DNA from: Mesorhizobium sp.
GTDB lineage: Bacteria; Pseudomonadota; Alphaproteobacteria; Rhizobiales; Rhizobiaceae
Direction: 5' to 3'
DNA: 64,000 nucleotides
NCBI GenBank assembly: GCA_022833215.1
Contig: JAIPUZ010000092.1
Coordinates: 51,078 to 115,077, forward strand
Within the stretch, counting starts at the first letter, position 1, and each line of letters begins with the position of its first letter. A model generated the notes under the pieces. It was not told the origin of the DNA. It ran no database searches and was given only the letters and a program-made list of their open reading frames with translations. Shown here in pieces: positions 1-8,877 of the stretch. Both the position numbers and the translations under genes were made by a program.

Positions 1-143
1 ACATTAGCGTTAAGATTCGGTTTACAGGTTGTTTTCTGAAATACTGGCAATCTCCAGTTGTGTTTCTTTGCGGAACTCATATCCTGACATCGGAGGTATT
101 CATCTGAGGCGCAAGGACAAACGGAACAACAGAGGAGAGTGTC

Positions 144-530
144 ATGAACAAGTTCACCGTTATTCTTGCAACCGCAGCCGTTTCTTTCACCGCAGTCAGC
201 GCCCATGCCGGCGGATGGGGTTCCAAAGGCAACAGCAACAATTCCAGCGGCGGTCTGATCAATGTGGCGCCGGCCGTGGCGCTCGGAGACATCAAGGTTC
301 TGAACGGCCTTTCGATCCTCAACAAGTCGCCTATCCTGTCCGGCAACAACACCGTGCTCGGCAATGGCATCCTGAGCGGTATCGGGCTCGGCATTCTGGG
401 CGTCGGGGCAGGCTCCGCCAACTCGCCGGTGGGCATTTCCGGCGGCGGCAATAGCTATACCGACAACAGCGGCAACAACTTCAACAGCGGCAACGGCAAC
501 TCGTCCTACTCCGTGAAGAAGCGTCGCTAG
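144..530 (+). CDS. Secreted Gly/Asn/Ser-rich protein of unknown function
   Basis: This encodes 128 residues. An N-terminal signal peptide (about residues 1-23, ending SAHA before GGWG) predicts export. The mature part is low complexity: Gly/Asn/Ser runs at the start (NSNNSSGG), a middle hydrophobic Gly/Leu/Ile segment (about 78-92), and a C-terminal stretch of repeated GN/SGN units before a basic KKRR end. A good ribosome binding site (GAGGAGA) lies 6-7 bases before the ATG. No catalytic motif is visible. It could be a small surface or matrix protein, but that is inference from composition only. No operon partner is evident, because the next gene is convergent. Confidence 0.75.
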   Translation: MNKFTVILATAAVSFTAVSAHAGGWGSKGNSNNSSGGLINVAPAVALGDIKVLNGLSILNKSPILSGNNTVLGNGILSGIGLGILGVGAGSANSPVGISGGGNSYTDNSGNNFNSGNGNSSYSVKKRR

Positions 531-559
531 ACCAATAAGTCGGATGTCCGGGTCCGGCG

Positions 560-592
560 GCGGGCAGGAGGGTTCGCGTCCTTCCTGCCCGC
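560..592. terminator. Possible terminator hairpin between convergent genes
   Basis: GCGGGCAGGAGG at 560-571 can pair with CCTTCCTGCCCGC at 580-592 with one bulged T. There is no run of T after it, so it may be a factor-assisted stop or only a structured spacer between the convergent genes ending at 530 and 646. Confidence 0.35.
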
Positions 593-645
593 ATCCGTTC
601 AGGGGAACGGGGAGGGGATGCCACGCATTGCCTTGTGGCCGGGCC

Positions 646-1851
646 TCATATCTGCGCCCGCAAGCCAATGAAGACATCGGTGGTGCGCTCGCGGATGTCG
701 AGGATGGTCTTGAAGGTCTTCGAGACATCGACCCGGAATACAGCGCTGAGCGGCGTGGCGAACGCATAGGTCGCCTGTGCATAGAAGCCCCGTCCGCGCT
801 TTTCGTTCTCCATGAGCAGGTTCTGCTTTACCTCGCGATAGACGCCGGCCGACAGGGCGAGGCGTTCGGTTGCCTTCCAGCCCAGTTCGACTTCGGCGCG
901 GTCGAGCCAGGACGCGAGAGGATCGTCGCTGTCGCCGGTCTCGTACCGGCCGAACCATGCGCCGCGCAGTTCGAAATCCTTCAGCAGCGGCATGGAAGCT
1001 TTCACATGCCATGCGGGCCTGATTTCCGAATAGATGCCCTGCGCACCGCGCAAAGCTTCGGCGCCGAAAGCCATTCCAACCGACAATCCGGCCTCGCTGC
1101 GCATCTCCAGCTCGCCCTGTGCGCCGTAGAGCGCATAGGACAGCGACACGGGCGGTGAGCCGAGCTTCTCGACGGAGGCAAACAGCGCCGAAAGCGATCC
1201 TCCGGCCGCCAGCGGCCCGATGGTGCGCATGACACGCGCCGCGAGCCGGAACTTGTTCACGTCGGGGTCGAGACGGACCGGCAGGATCACATCTTCCTCA
1301 AAGCGCGTGCGGCCGGTGGTTTCGAAGACGTTGGAGGCGTCGAGGACGAGAGCTGTGGCCTCGTCCACGGCGATGCCCATCTGCACCTGCGCCGCCAGGA
1401 CCTGCTTGAGGGCGCGCGAGCCGATCACGAGCGGGCCGAACTCCAGATGATCGCCTTTGCTGATTGCCGACCAGGTCAGCGTGCCGCGCAGTTCCAGCGC
1501 GGGCGAAATGCGGCGGAAAGCATGCGCCGAGACGGCAATGCTGCGATCGTCCTCAATGGCGATGCGGTCGTGGCGCGTCATCTGGAATTCGGCCGCGATG
1601 CCGACATTGGCCTCATCGTTCCCGATGTCCTGACGCAGCGATCCGCGCAACAGCGTATACCAGTCCGCCACCGCAAATTCGCTGTCCAGCGCATTGCTGG
1701 TCCAGTGGCGTTCCAGCGAAGCCGAGATTTTCGGGCCCGGCTGCTCGGCCAGTGCGGGATCGGCAAGGAAAAGGGCCGGAAAGGCAAGCGCCAGCGTGGG
1801 GATCGAAGCCGTAAGTGTCAGTTGCCGCCTCCGCTTCGGCCTTGTCGCCAT
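646..1851 (-). CDS. Exported protein, probably outer-membrane beta-barrel
   Basis: This encodes 401 residues starting at the ATG at 1851, which has GGGAGAGG upstream; an in-frame upstream start would add a Pro-rich stretch with no ribosome site. A basic KRRR stretch and a hydrophobic segment ending ALAEQ (about residues 1-37) form a signal peptide. The rest alternates hydrophobic and polar residues in short amphipathic stretches rich in aromatic and Arg/Glu residues, and it ends in Gly-Leu-Arg-Ala-Gln-Ile. This is typical of an outer-membrane barrel that ends in a strand. No named family was recognised. It stands alone, divergent from the gene at 2089. Confidence 0.7.
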   Translation of the reverse strand: MATRPKRRRQLTLTASIPTLALAFPALFLADPALAEQPGPKISASLERHWTSNALDSEFAVADWYTLLRGSLRQDIGNDEANVGIAAEFQMTRHDRIAIEDDRSIAVSAHAFRRISPALELRGTLTWSAISKGDHLEFGPLVIGSRALKQVLAAQVQMGIAVDEATALVLDASNVFETTGRTRFEEDVILPVRLDPDVNKFRLAARVMRTIGPLAAGGSLSALFASVEKLGSPPVSLSYALYGAQGELEMRSEAGLSVGMAFGAEALRGAQGIYSEIRPAWHVKASMPLLKDFELRGAWFGRYETGDSDDPLASWLDRAEVELGWKATERLALSAGVYREVKQNLLMENEKRGRGFYAQATYAFATPLSAVFRVDVSKTFKTILDIRERTTDVFIGLRAQI

Positions 1852-2088
1852 CTTGCCTCTCCCGGTTCCGGGACCCCTTCCGCCGTGCGGGGGTGGCGAG
1901 GCGGAAGGGGCCGGAGGTTCCGCTGAAGCGGAAGGAACAGGCACCATTGCCTGCATGGACGATGATGCGACTGCGTGTCTAAGATGTAGTTTTCATTATT
2001 TTCATCTATAAGTTGCATCTGGTTGTGTTCTGCGCAGTGTGGAACCTATAGCCATGCGCGACGGTTGTTCCGGTGTCGAGGAAACAGC

Positions 2089-2502
2089 ATGCTGGAGAAA
2101 CCCTTCACCAGAGCCGCCAATGCGGTCGCCTATGTCACCGGCTTGCCGGTGGCTTTCATCGCCTGCCTTGCGCTCGTGCTCGGATGGGCGGTCAGCGGGC
2201 CGTTGTTCGGCTTTTCCGACACATGGCAGCTGATCATCAACACCGGGACCACCATCGTTACCTTTCTGATGGTGTTTCTTATCCAGAACACGCAGAATCG
2301 CGACGGTGCCGCAATGCAGGCAAAGCTGGACGAACTGATCCGCATCAGCAATGCGAACAACCGCTTCATCGGCATCGAGCATCTGACCGAGACGGAGGTC
2401 GAGGAAATTCGCCGGGCCTGTGAACGGGCGGTAAGACGCAAGCCCTCCAGGACCAACGCTTCCCGGCCGGCGACCGGAAAGTCCCGACCGGCCGCCGATT
2501 GA
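2089..2502 (+). CDS. Low-affinity iron permease family protein
   Basis: This encodes 137 residues from the ATG at 2089 (GAGGAAA upstream). The pattern matches the short bacterial members of the low-affinity iron permease family (Pfam Iron_permease): two membrane segments (about 18-40 and 48-70), the signature TGTTIVTFLMVFLIQNTQNRD-like motif around residues 50-70, and a cytoplasmic tail with KLDELIRISNANN. The yeast Fet4 relative is far longer, and the transport activity of the short bacterial forms is an assumption. The C-terminal tail is basic and low complexity. The following small gene starts about 48 bases downstream and may be co-transcribed. Confidence 0.85.
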   Translation: MLEKPFTRAANAVAYVTGLPVAFIACLALVLGWAVSGPLFGFSDTWQLIINTGTTIVTFLMVFLIQNTQNRDGAAMQAKLDELIRISNANNRFIGIEHLTETEVEEIRRACERAVRRKPSRTNASRPATGKSRPAAD

Positions 2503-2550
2503 CCTTTGCGTTCAGGCAGGCATGCTTGGGCAGTCGAACAAGAGGATGTC

Positions 2551-2838
2551 GTGGCGGACTGGATCGAAATCCTGCGCAAGCAGACCGAAACGGGCGAGAA
2601 GATGGCGCGCGAGGTGCCCGTGATCCTTGAAAATCCGCATGTGACGGAAGCGCAGGTGCGGGCCCTGTTCGACGAACTCGACCGGCAGGCGGAATTCGTC
2701 GAGAGCTTGCGCGAGACTCTGGAGAAGTTCGACCATGATTTTTCGGTGATCGAGGCGGCCGAAAAACTGGAAGAGCGTTTCGGCGATCTCGCCGCAGCGG
2801 CTGGCGAAAAGCTGAAAGCCATGCGTTCAGGCGGATAA
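2551..2838 (+). CDS. Small helical protein, function unknown
   Basis: This encodes 95 residues from a GTG start at 2551, preceded by AGAGGA at a good distance; a TTG at 2506 is an alternative but has no ribosome site. The protein is strongly acidic and predicted helical throughout, with heptad-like Leu/Ala spacing in the second half (RETLEKFD...AAEKLEERFG). There is no signal peptide or membrane segment. It lies directly after the iron-permease-family gene on the same strand and converges on the helicase gene, whose stop is 13 bases away. The family was not recognised. Confidence 0.7.
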   Translation: MADWIEILRKQTETGEKMAREVPVILENPHVTEAQVRALFDELDRQAEFVESLRETLEKFDHDFSVIEAAEKLEERFGDLAAAAGEKLKAMRSGG

Positions 2839-2851
2839 AGCCAGCCGGCCG

Positions 2852-5482
2852 TCAGGCGGCGGTCACGAAACTGTCCAGCACCTTTTTCTGGCCGGCGCGG
2901 TCGAAATCGATGGTCAGCTTGTTGCCGTCGATGGCGGAGACGTTGCCGTTGCCGAACTTCATGTGGAAGACCCGGTCGCCGATCCTGAAGGCGGCCGGCG
3001 CGTCGGCCACCGATTTCGCGACCAGTTCGCCGTCGATGGTGCGGCCCTTGACCGAACCTCTGCCGGCGCCATAGCCGGAATCGGCCTCGCCATAGCCTAT
3101 GCGTTCGACCGCATGGCCGGAACGCGTGCCCCAGTTGCGGCTGGTGGCCTCGGTGCGGTTCTGGCGCGCGCGCTGCCAGCCGGGTGTGGCGTAGGTGCTG
3201 GAGAACGCCTGATTGCCCTGATCGCCCCGTTTGGCATAGCCGCCGGAGGGGGAGCCCACGCTGTCGAAGCGCGATGCGCCGTAAGGGTTGCCGTAGCCGC
3301 CGAAGCCCGACCCGCTTTCGTTCACCTCGACATGCGCTTCCGGAAGCTCGTCGAGGAAACGGGAAGGGATGGTCGACTGCCACAGGCCGTGGATGCGGCG
3401 GTTGGAAACGAACCATATGTGCAGGTTCTTCTTGGCCCGCGTCAGCCCGACATAGGCGAGGCGGCGCTCTTCCTCGAGGCCGGAGCGGCCACCTTCATCG
3501 AGCGCACGCTGATGCGGGAAAAGACCTTCCTCCCAGCCGGGCAGGAACACGGTCTCGAATTCAAGTCCCTTGGCCGAATGCAGCGTCATCAGCGAAACGG
3601 CGTCGAGGTCCTCGTTCTTGTCGGCGTCCATGACCAGCGCGACATGTTCGAGGAAGGCGCGCAGGGATTCGTAATCCTCCATGGAGCGGATCAGCTCCTT
3701 GAGGTTGTCGAGCCGCGTCGGCGCATCGGCCGCACGGTCATTCTTCCACATGTCGGTGTAGCCGCTTTCCTCAAGAATTGTTTCGGCCAGCTCCGTATGC
3801 GGCGTGGTTTCCAGAAGGTTCTGCCAGCGGGCGAAATTGGCGGCGACCTCGCGCAACGCTGCCCGCGGTTTCGGCTTCAGCTCGTCGCTTTCCGCCAGAG
3901 TCGCGGCGGCCTGCAACATCGGCACACCCAGCGCGCGGGCCGTGTCATGCACCTGACGGATGGCGGCTTCGCCGAGACCGCGCTTCGGCACGTTGACGAT
4001 GCGCTCGAAGGCGAGATCGTCGCCCGGATTGGCCACGACGCGCAGATAGGCCATCGCGTCGCGGATTTCCTGCCGCTCATAGAAGCGCGGGCCGCCGATG
4101 ACGCGGTAGTTCAGGCCGATCTCGATGAAGCGGTCCTCGAAGGAGCGCATCTGGAAGGATGCACGCACCAGAATTGCGATGTCGTTGAGCGCATGCCTGT
4201 TGCGCTGCAACGCCTCGATTTCCTCACCGACCGCGCGGGCTTCCTCGTCGGAATCCCATGCCGCATGGACATTCACCTTCGGATCGTCCGGGTCCGGCTG
4301 GTCGGTGAACAGCGTTTTGCCGAGCCGCCCCTCGTTGTGGGCGATGAGATGGGCGGCGGCGCCGAGAATATGGGCGGTGGAGCGGTAGTTGCGCTCCAGC
4401 CGGATCACGGTCGCGCCCGGAAAATCCTTCTCGAAGCGCAGGATGTTGTCGACCTCCGCGCCGCGCCAGCCATAGATCGACTGGTCGTCGTCGCCCACAC
4501 AACAGATATTTATCTGTTGTGTGGGCTTGTCTTCGCTCACGGGCCGCATCGCCGCCTGCGGCGGCTGGCCCAGCGCCGGCGCGCCGTCGCGCGCTCGGCC
4601 TTCGGCCGGTTGGGCGGAGCCGGTGCGCGGGCGCTGGGCCAGCAGGCGCAGCCACATATATTGCGCGGTGTTGGTGTCCTGATACTCGTCCACCAGAATG
4701 TAGCGGAAACGCCTGTGGTACTCGGCCAGAATATCATGATGGGCGCGGAAGATGCGGATCGGATGCAGGAGCAGGTCGCCGAAATCGCAGGCGTTCAGCG
4801 TCGTCAGCCGCGCCTGATAGGCGCGGTAGAGCTCGCGCCCGCGACCATTGCCGAAGGAGCGGGCGTCGCCCTCGGGAATTTCTTCGGGGCCAAGACCCTT
4901 GTTCTTCCAGCCATCGATCATCTGCGCGAAGGTGCGCGGCGTCCAGCGCTTGTCGTCCAGCCCTTCGGCCTGAATGAGCTGCTTGATCAGGCGGATGACG
5001 TCGTCGGTGTCGAGAATGCTGAAATCGGAACGCAGGCCGGCGAGCTCCGCGTGACGGCGCAGAAGCTTGACGCCGATGGAGTGGAAGGTGCCGAGCCACG
5101 GCATGCCCTCGACCGCTTCGGGAACCAGCAGGGCGATGCGCTGCTTCATCTCGCGCGCGGCCTTGTTGGTGAAGGTCACGGCAAGGATCTGCGAGGGAAA
5201 GGCGCGGCCGGTGGCGAGGATATGGGCGATGCGGGTGGTGAGCACACGCGTCTTGCCGGTGCCCGCGCCCGCCAGAACCAGAACCGGGCCTTCCGTGGTC
5301 TCGACAGCCTGCCGCTGTTCGGGGTTTAGACCGCTCAGATAATCCGGCGGGGCGTTCTGCGCCTGGCGCGCGGCTATGGCGCGCGCGGCGATACCGGAAG
5401 GCGCGCCTGCGCTGCCGGAGGCGGCCGGTGGCCTTGCGCCCGGTTCATCGAAGAAGGGCATATCGTCGGAAAAGCCGGACAT
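2852..5482 (-). CDS. uvrD: ATP-dependent DNA helicase UvrD/PcrA
   Basis: This 876-residue superfamily 1A 3'-5' helicase acts in nucleotide excision and mismatch repair. Visible motifs in order are: Q-motif region GLNPEQRQAV (51-60), Walker A AGAGTGKTR (71-79), motif Ia TFTNKAAREMK, motif II DEYQDTN (265-271), motif III CVGDDDQSIYGWRGA (from 328), motif IV RLERNYRS, motif V TLHSAKGLEFE and motif VI RRLAYVGLTRAKK. The C-terminal tail is long, Gly/Ser-rich, and ends in a Tudor-like domain (about 820-876, KVLDSF) as in PcrA/UvrD. Between motifs II and III, about 38 residues (286-323) form an extra, low-complexity insertion whose DNA is built of inverted repeats; both motifs and the frame are intact. 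The start ATG follows TCAGGAACG. It is divergent from the dehydrogenase gene. Confidence 0.96.
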   Translation of the reverse strand: MSGFSDDMPFFDEPGARPPAASGSAGAPSGIAARAIAARQAQNAPPDYLSGLNPEQRQAVETTEGPVLVLAGAGTGKTRVLTTRIAHILATGRAFPSQILAVTFTNKAAREMKQRIALLVPEAVEGMPWLGTFHSIGVKLLRRHAELAGLRSDFSILDTDDVIRLIKQLIQAEGLDDKRWTPRTFAQMIDGWKNKGLGPEEIPEGDARSFGNGRGRELYRAYQARLTTLNACDFGDLLLHPIRIFRAHHDILAEYHRRFRYILVDEYQDTNTAQYMWLRLLAQRPRTGSAQPAEGRARDGAPALGQPPQAAMRPVSEDKPTQQINICCVGDDDQSIYGWRGAEVDNILRFEKDFPGATVIRLERNYRSTAHILGAAAHLIAHNEGRLGKTLFTDQPDPDDPKVNVHAAWDSDEEARAVGEEIEALQRNRHALNDIAILVRASFQMRSFEDRFIEIGLNYRVIGGPRFYERQEIRDAMAYLRVVANPGDDLAFERIVNVPKRGLGEAAIRQVHDTARALGVPMLQAAATLAESDELKPKPRAALREVAANFARWQNLLETTPHTELAETILEESGYTDMWKNDRAADAPTRLDNLKELIRSMEDYESLRAFLEHVALVMDADKNEDLDAVSLMTLHSAKGLEFETVFLPGWEEGLFPHQRALDEGGRSGLEEERRLAYVGLTRAKKNLHIWFVSNRRIHGLWQSTIPSRFLDELPEAHVEVNESGSGFGGYGNPYGASRFDSVGSPSGGYAKRGDQGNQAFSSTYATPGWQRARQNRTEATSRNWGTRSGHAVERIGYGEADSGYGAGRGSVKGRTIDGELVAKSVADAPAAFRIGDRVFHMKFGNGNVSAIDGNKLTIDFDRAGQKKVLDSFVTAA
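4493..4526. repeat. Perfect 34-bp palindrome inside uvrD
   Basis: The arms 4493-4508 (GCCCACACAACAGATA) and 4511-4526 are exact reverse complements around a central TT. One arm encodes the start of conserved motif III (NICCVG) of UvrD. The other encodes the residues just before it (KPTQQI), so the palindrome looks like a local inverted copy of the motif III codons. It is in frame and has no stop. Confidence 0.9.
4564..4643. repeat. GC-rich inverted repeat inside uvrD
   Basis: The 14-base arms GCTGGCCCAGCGCC (4564-4577) and 4630-4643 are perfect reverse complements. The enclosed region contains smaller CGGCC..GGCCG hairpins. Together with the palindrome at 4493-4526 it accounts for the low-complexity insertion between helicase motifs II and III. 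Confidence 0.8.
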
Positions 5483-5667
5483 CGTTCCTGAATGTAGTGA
5501 TTCGATCCCGAAAGACCAGAAGTGTAGCCGTTTTGTTCTGTTTTCAGGCTTCGCTTATCCTTCCCGGCGCGCGGCTGCAAGGAAAGCCTGCGACGGACGG
5601 AACATTACGCGCCTGGCATCATTATCCCTGATTACTCATTCTGGCACTCGAAGTTGGGGGATCAGCT

Positions 5668-7986
5668 TTGGCCATTTTCATCACATGTCTGGTGTTTGCC
5701 GTGTCCGGCGCCTGGCTCGGCATAGGCGGCATATGGCTCATAACGCTTGGGGGGAGCTGGTATTATGCCATCGTCGGCGCCGTTTTCCTGGTCGTGGCGT
5801 GGCTGCTTTACCGGCGGCGCACGGAAGCGCTGTGGCTGTATGCGTTTTTCGTGCTGGCGACCCTCGTCTGGGCCGTATGGGAGGCCGGCTTCGACTGGTG
5901 GTCTCTCGGTGCGCGCGGCGGCATCCTCGTGCTGCTTGCCATCTGGTTGCTGATGCCGTTCGTGTTGCGGAAGCTTTCGGGTACCGATGGCCGGGCACCG
6001 CTGATATTCGCCGTTCTGGCCTCGCTCGGCGTGGCGGGATATTCGATGACGACCGACCCGTACGACATCGTGGGAACCCTCCCGGCGGAGAAAGTTACGC
6101 CCGAGGGCGCCCTCGGCGCAAATTTCCCGGCCGGAGAATGGCACTTCTACGGGCGCAGCCCTTACGGCCAGCGCTATTCGCCGCTGGACCAGATCACGGT
6201 CGATAACGTCGACAAGCTCGAGCTGGCCTGGACCTACCAGACGGGCGATGTGCGCCTGCCAAGCGATGTCACCGAAACGACCTATCAGGTGACGCCGCTC
6301 AAGATCGGTGACAATCTCTACATCTGCACGCCGCACAACCTCGCCATTGCCGTGGATGCGGCGACGGGCGAGGAGAAGTGGCGCTTCGACCCGCAGATCG
6401 GGCCGGAGAACCAGCGGCAGCACCAGACCTGCCGTGGTGTTTCCTATTACAGGGATGCGTCGATCGCTGCCGGCGAAGCCTGTGCGGAGCGGGTCTACCT
6501 GCCGACCTCCGATGCGCGCCTCATCGCCCTCGATGCGGCCACCGGCCAGATCTGCCGCTCCTTCGGCAATGCCGGCATCGTAGACCTGATGGAGCATATG
6601 CCGCACCCGAAGGCTGGCTATTATTATTCGACCTCGGCTCCGCTGATCGCGCGCGACAAGATCATCGTGGGCGGTGCGGTCAACGACAACTACTCCACGG
6701 AAGAGCCGTCCGGGGTCATCCGCGCCTTCGACGCACGAACGGGCAACGTCGTCTGGGCGTGGGATTCCGGCAATCCCGAGCGCACAGAACCGCTCGGCGA
6801 TGGCGAGATCTATACGCCGAACTCACCCAACATGTGGTCGACGGCCAGCGCAGACGAGGAGCTCGGGCTGGTTTACGTGCCGCTCGGCAACCAGACCCCG
6901 GACCAGCTCGGCATGGGCCGCAGCGAGCATGTGGAAAAATACTCGTCCTCGATCACCGCCCTCGACCTCGACACAGGCGAAGTGCGCTGGGTGCGCCAGA
7001 CGGTGCATCACGACCTGTGGGACATGGATGTGCCGGCGCAGCCCTCGCTGATCGATCTGACGACGGATTCCGGGACGGTCAAGGCGCTGGTCGGCCCGAC
7101 CAAGCAGGGCGATATCTACGTTCTGAACCGGGAAACGGGCGAGCCTGTCATTCCCGTCAACGAGGTGCCAGCTCCCGGCGGTGCGATCGAAGGCGACTTC
7201 ACCGCGCCGACGCAGCCCGTGTCGGACCTGACCTTCATGCCGAAGCCGCTGACGGGCGCAGACATGTGGGGCGTGAGTCCGTTCGACCAGCTGGCCTGCC
7301 GGATCGAGTTCGCCAGACTGCGCTATGAGGGGCGCTACACGCCGCCTTCCGTACAGGGAACGCTGGTCTATCCCGGCAATTTCGGCACCTTCAACTGGGG
7401 CGGCGTGGCGGTCGATCCGGTGCGGCAGGTCATGTTCGGCATGCCGACCTATCTGGCCTTCAAGTCGCAGCTCGTTCCGCGCGATCAGGTGCCGCCTGCC
7501 GATGCGGAAGCGCGCGGCAGCGAGCAGGGACTCAACCGCAACGAGGGTGCCCCCTATGCCGTGATCATGGGGCCTTTCCTGTCGCCGCTCGGCATACCGT
7601 GCCAGTCGCCGCCGTGGGGATATGTTGCGGGCGCCGATCTTCGCACCGGCAAGATCGCATACAGGCATCGTAACGGCACGGTCTACGACATGACGCCGCT
7701 GCCGCTGCCCTTCAGGGTGGGTGTTCCGGGCATTGGCGGGCCGATCGTCACAGCCGGTGGGGTCGCATTCCTCGGCGCGGCCGTAGACGATTATCTGCGC
7801 GCCTATGACCTCACCAGCGGAAAGCAGCTCTGGAAGGCGCGTTTGCCGGCGGGCGGCCAGTCCACGCCCATGACCTATACGGCAGGCGACGGCAGCCAGT
7901 TCGTCGTCATCGTTGCCGGCGGGCACGGCTCGGTCGGCACGAAGGCTGGCGACTATGTGCTGGCCTGGAGGTTGCCGAAACAGTAG
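5668..7986 (+). CDS. gcd: Membrane-bound PQQ-dependent dehydrogenase (glucose/quinate/shikimate type)
   Basis: This encodes 772 residues, close to the roughly 800 of E. coli Gcd. Five hydrophobic segments in the first 130 residues anchor it in the inner membrane. The rest is a periplasmic eight-bladed PQQ beta-propeller, with WTYQTGDV, TPLKIGDNLYICTPHN, WAWDSGNPERTE and the TPNSPNMWSTASADEELG stretch typical of this family. It would oxidise an aldose or a cyclic polyol in the periplasm and pass electrons to ubiquinone. The start is TTG at 5668 after GGGGG. No pqq synthesis gene lies in the window, so cofactor supply must come from elsewhere. Glucose as substrate is by family only; quinate or shikimate cannot be excluded. 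Confidence 0.92.
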   Translation: MAIFITCLVFAVSGAWLGIGGIWLITLGGSWYYAIVGAVFLVVAWLLYRRRTEALWLYAFFVLATLVWAVWEAGFDWWSLGARGGILVLLAIWLLMPFVLRKLSGTDGRAPLIFAVLASLGVAGYSMTTDPYDIVGTLPAEKVTPEGALGANFPAGEWHFYGRSPYGQRYSPLDQITVDNVDKLELAWTYQTGDVRLPSDVTETTYQVTPLKIGDNLYICTPHNLAIAVDAATGEEKWRFDPQIGPENQRQHQTCRGVSYYRDASIAAGEACAERVYLPTSDARLIALDAATGQICRSFGNAGIVDLMEHMPHPKAGYYYSTSAPLIARDKIIVGGAVNDNYSTEEPSGVIRAFDARTGNVVWAWDSGNPERTEPLGDGEIYTPNSPNMWSTASADEELGLVYVPLGNQTPDQLGMGRSEHVEKYSSSITALDLDTGEVRWVRQTVHHDLWDMDVPAQPSLIDLTTDSGTVKALVGPTKQGDIYVLNRETGEPVIPVNEVPAPGGAIEGDFTAPTQPVSDLTFMPKPLTGADMWGVSPFDQLACRIEFARLRYEGRYTPPSVQGTLVYPGNFGTFNWGGVAVDPVRQVMFGMPTYLAFKSQLVPRDQVPPADAEARGSEQGLNRNEGAPYAVIMGPFLSPLGIPCQSPPWGYVAGADLRTGKIAYRHRNGTVYDMTPLPLPFRVGVPGIGGPIVTAGGVAFLGAAVDDYLRAYDLTSGKQLWKARLPAGGQSTPMTYTAGDGSQFVVIVAGGHGSVGTKAGDYVLAWRLPKQ

Positions 7987-8166
7987 GAACCGGCAAGCCG
8001 GCAGGGGATCGGCGGACAAACCGTCTCCATAAATCCACACCTGCGGGCTTCTCGCGGAGAGCGGGGTCAGTTTGGCCTTGCCCCTCGCGCACGCTCGGTT
8101 AAGTCTGTGGGCAATGCCCGTTCCGGAATCGTCCCGGGGAGTACGGGCGGGTGCAAGGAATGAGGC

Positions 8167-8415
8167 ATGGACGATAATTTCGACAAGGCCGGCATCGCAG
8201 TCATCATCGTGTTTGGCGCATTGTGTCTCGGCGGACTGATGGCGGCCAATCTTGTGGTGGGCGACCGCAACGGCTTCCTGCTGGCGCTGGCAGGTTCCCT
8301 GACCGCCTATATCGCGGGTTATGCGGTGCTGTTCGATCTGCCGCGCGTCTATGCGATCCTGATCGCAATCGCGCTCATATTCGGCATCGCCTCCACCATC
8401 GCCTACGCATTCTAG
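8167..8415 (+). CDS. Small integral membrane protein
   Basis: This encodes 82 residues with three probable membrane helices (about 8-27, 37-55 and 58-80) and a short acidic N-terminus (MDDNFDK). The ATG follows AAGGAATGAGGC. No family was recognised. It stands alone, about 180 bases after the PQQ dehydrogenase and convergent with the next small gene. Confidence 0.75.
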   Translation: MDDNFDKAGIAVIIVFGALCLGGLMAANLVVGDRNGFLLALAGSLTAYIAGYAVLFDLPRVYAILIAIALIFGIASTIAYAF

Positions 8416-8536
8416 ACCTGGACGGGCGGGGAAAACATGCGCTGCGCGACGAACTCGCCGCGCGCGGATGCTCATGGGTCGATTCCGGATTTTTTCTTAA
8501 CTCATTGATCTGAAATGGTGTTCGGGATAAGTCGCG

Positions 8537-8779
8537 TCAGGCGTGCCCGCGTCGCGAGCGCGCCTGCTTGAGGATGGCGCGCCAGCGCACCATGTCGAAG
8601 GGGATGGGATCGCCCCTCGCTGAAATCTCGAAGATGCGATTGTCGACATTCCTGAGCGAGCGCCAGAAATCATAGTCGGACACGCGCGGATCGGCGGCCA
8701 GCCTCTCGGCTTCCATCGTCACGCTGCGTATCGGGCCGGCCATCGCGGGGGATGGCGGCAGGTCGTTCTGCGTAGCCAT
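8537..8779 (-). CDS. Small hypothetical protein
   Basis: This encodes 80 residues: soluble, charged, with the segment SDYDFWRSLRNVDNRIFEISARGDPIPFDMVRW in the middle. Its composition is not that of an antisense shadow (Trp, Phe, Asp, Asn and Ile are well represented). No clear ribosome site is visible before the ATG. Function is unknown. It could be co-transcribed with the thioesterase gene upstream, which ends 98 bases away on the same strand. Confidence 0.6.
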   Translation of the reverse strand: MATQNDLPPSPAMAGPIRSVTMEAERLAADPRVSDYDFWRSLRNVDNRIFEISARGDPIPFDMVRWRAILKQARSRRGHA

Positions 8780-8877
8780 GCGAATGGATTGGCCGGCGCC
8801 GCGATTCGTTGCAACGGCTCCGGTCCGGCTATCCCCCGTTTATGACCGGTCAGGGTTAACAGGGCGGCGCGAGCCCG

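Noticed and set aside
2963-5329. Long open frame (788 codons) antisense to uvrD
   Set aside because: uvrD has all helicase motifs on the other strand; the frame has Arg/Gly/Ala-rich composition and no domain. Long antisense frames are expected in GC-rich DNA.
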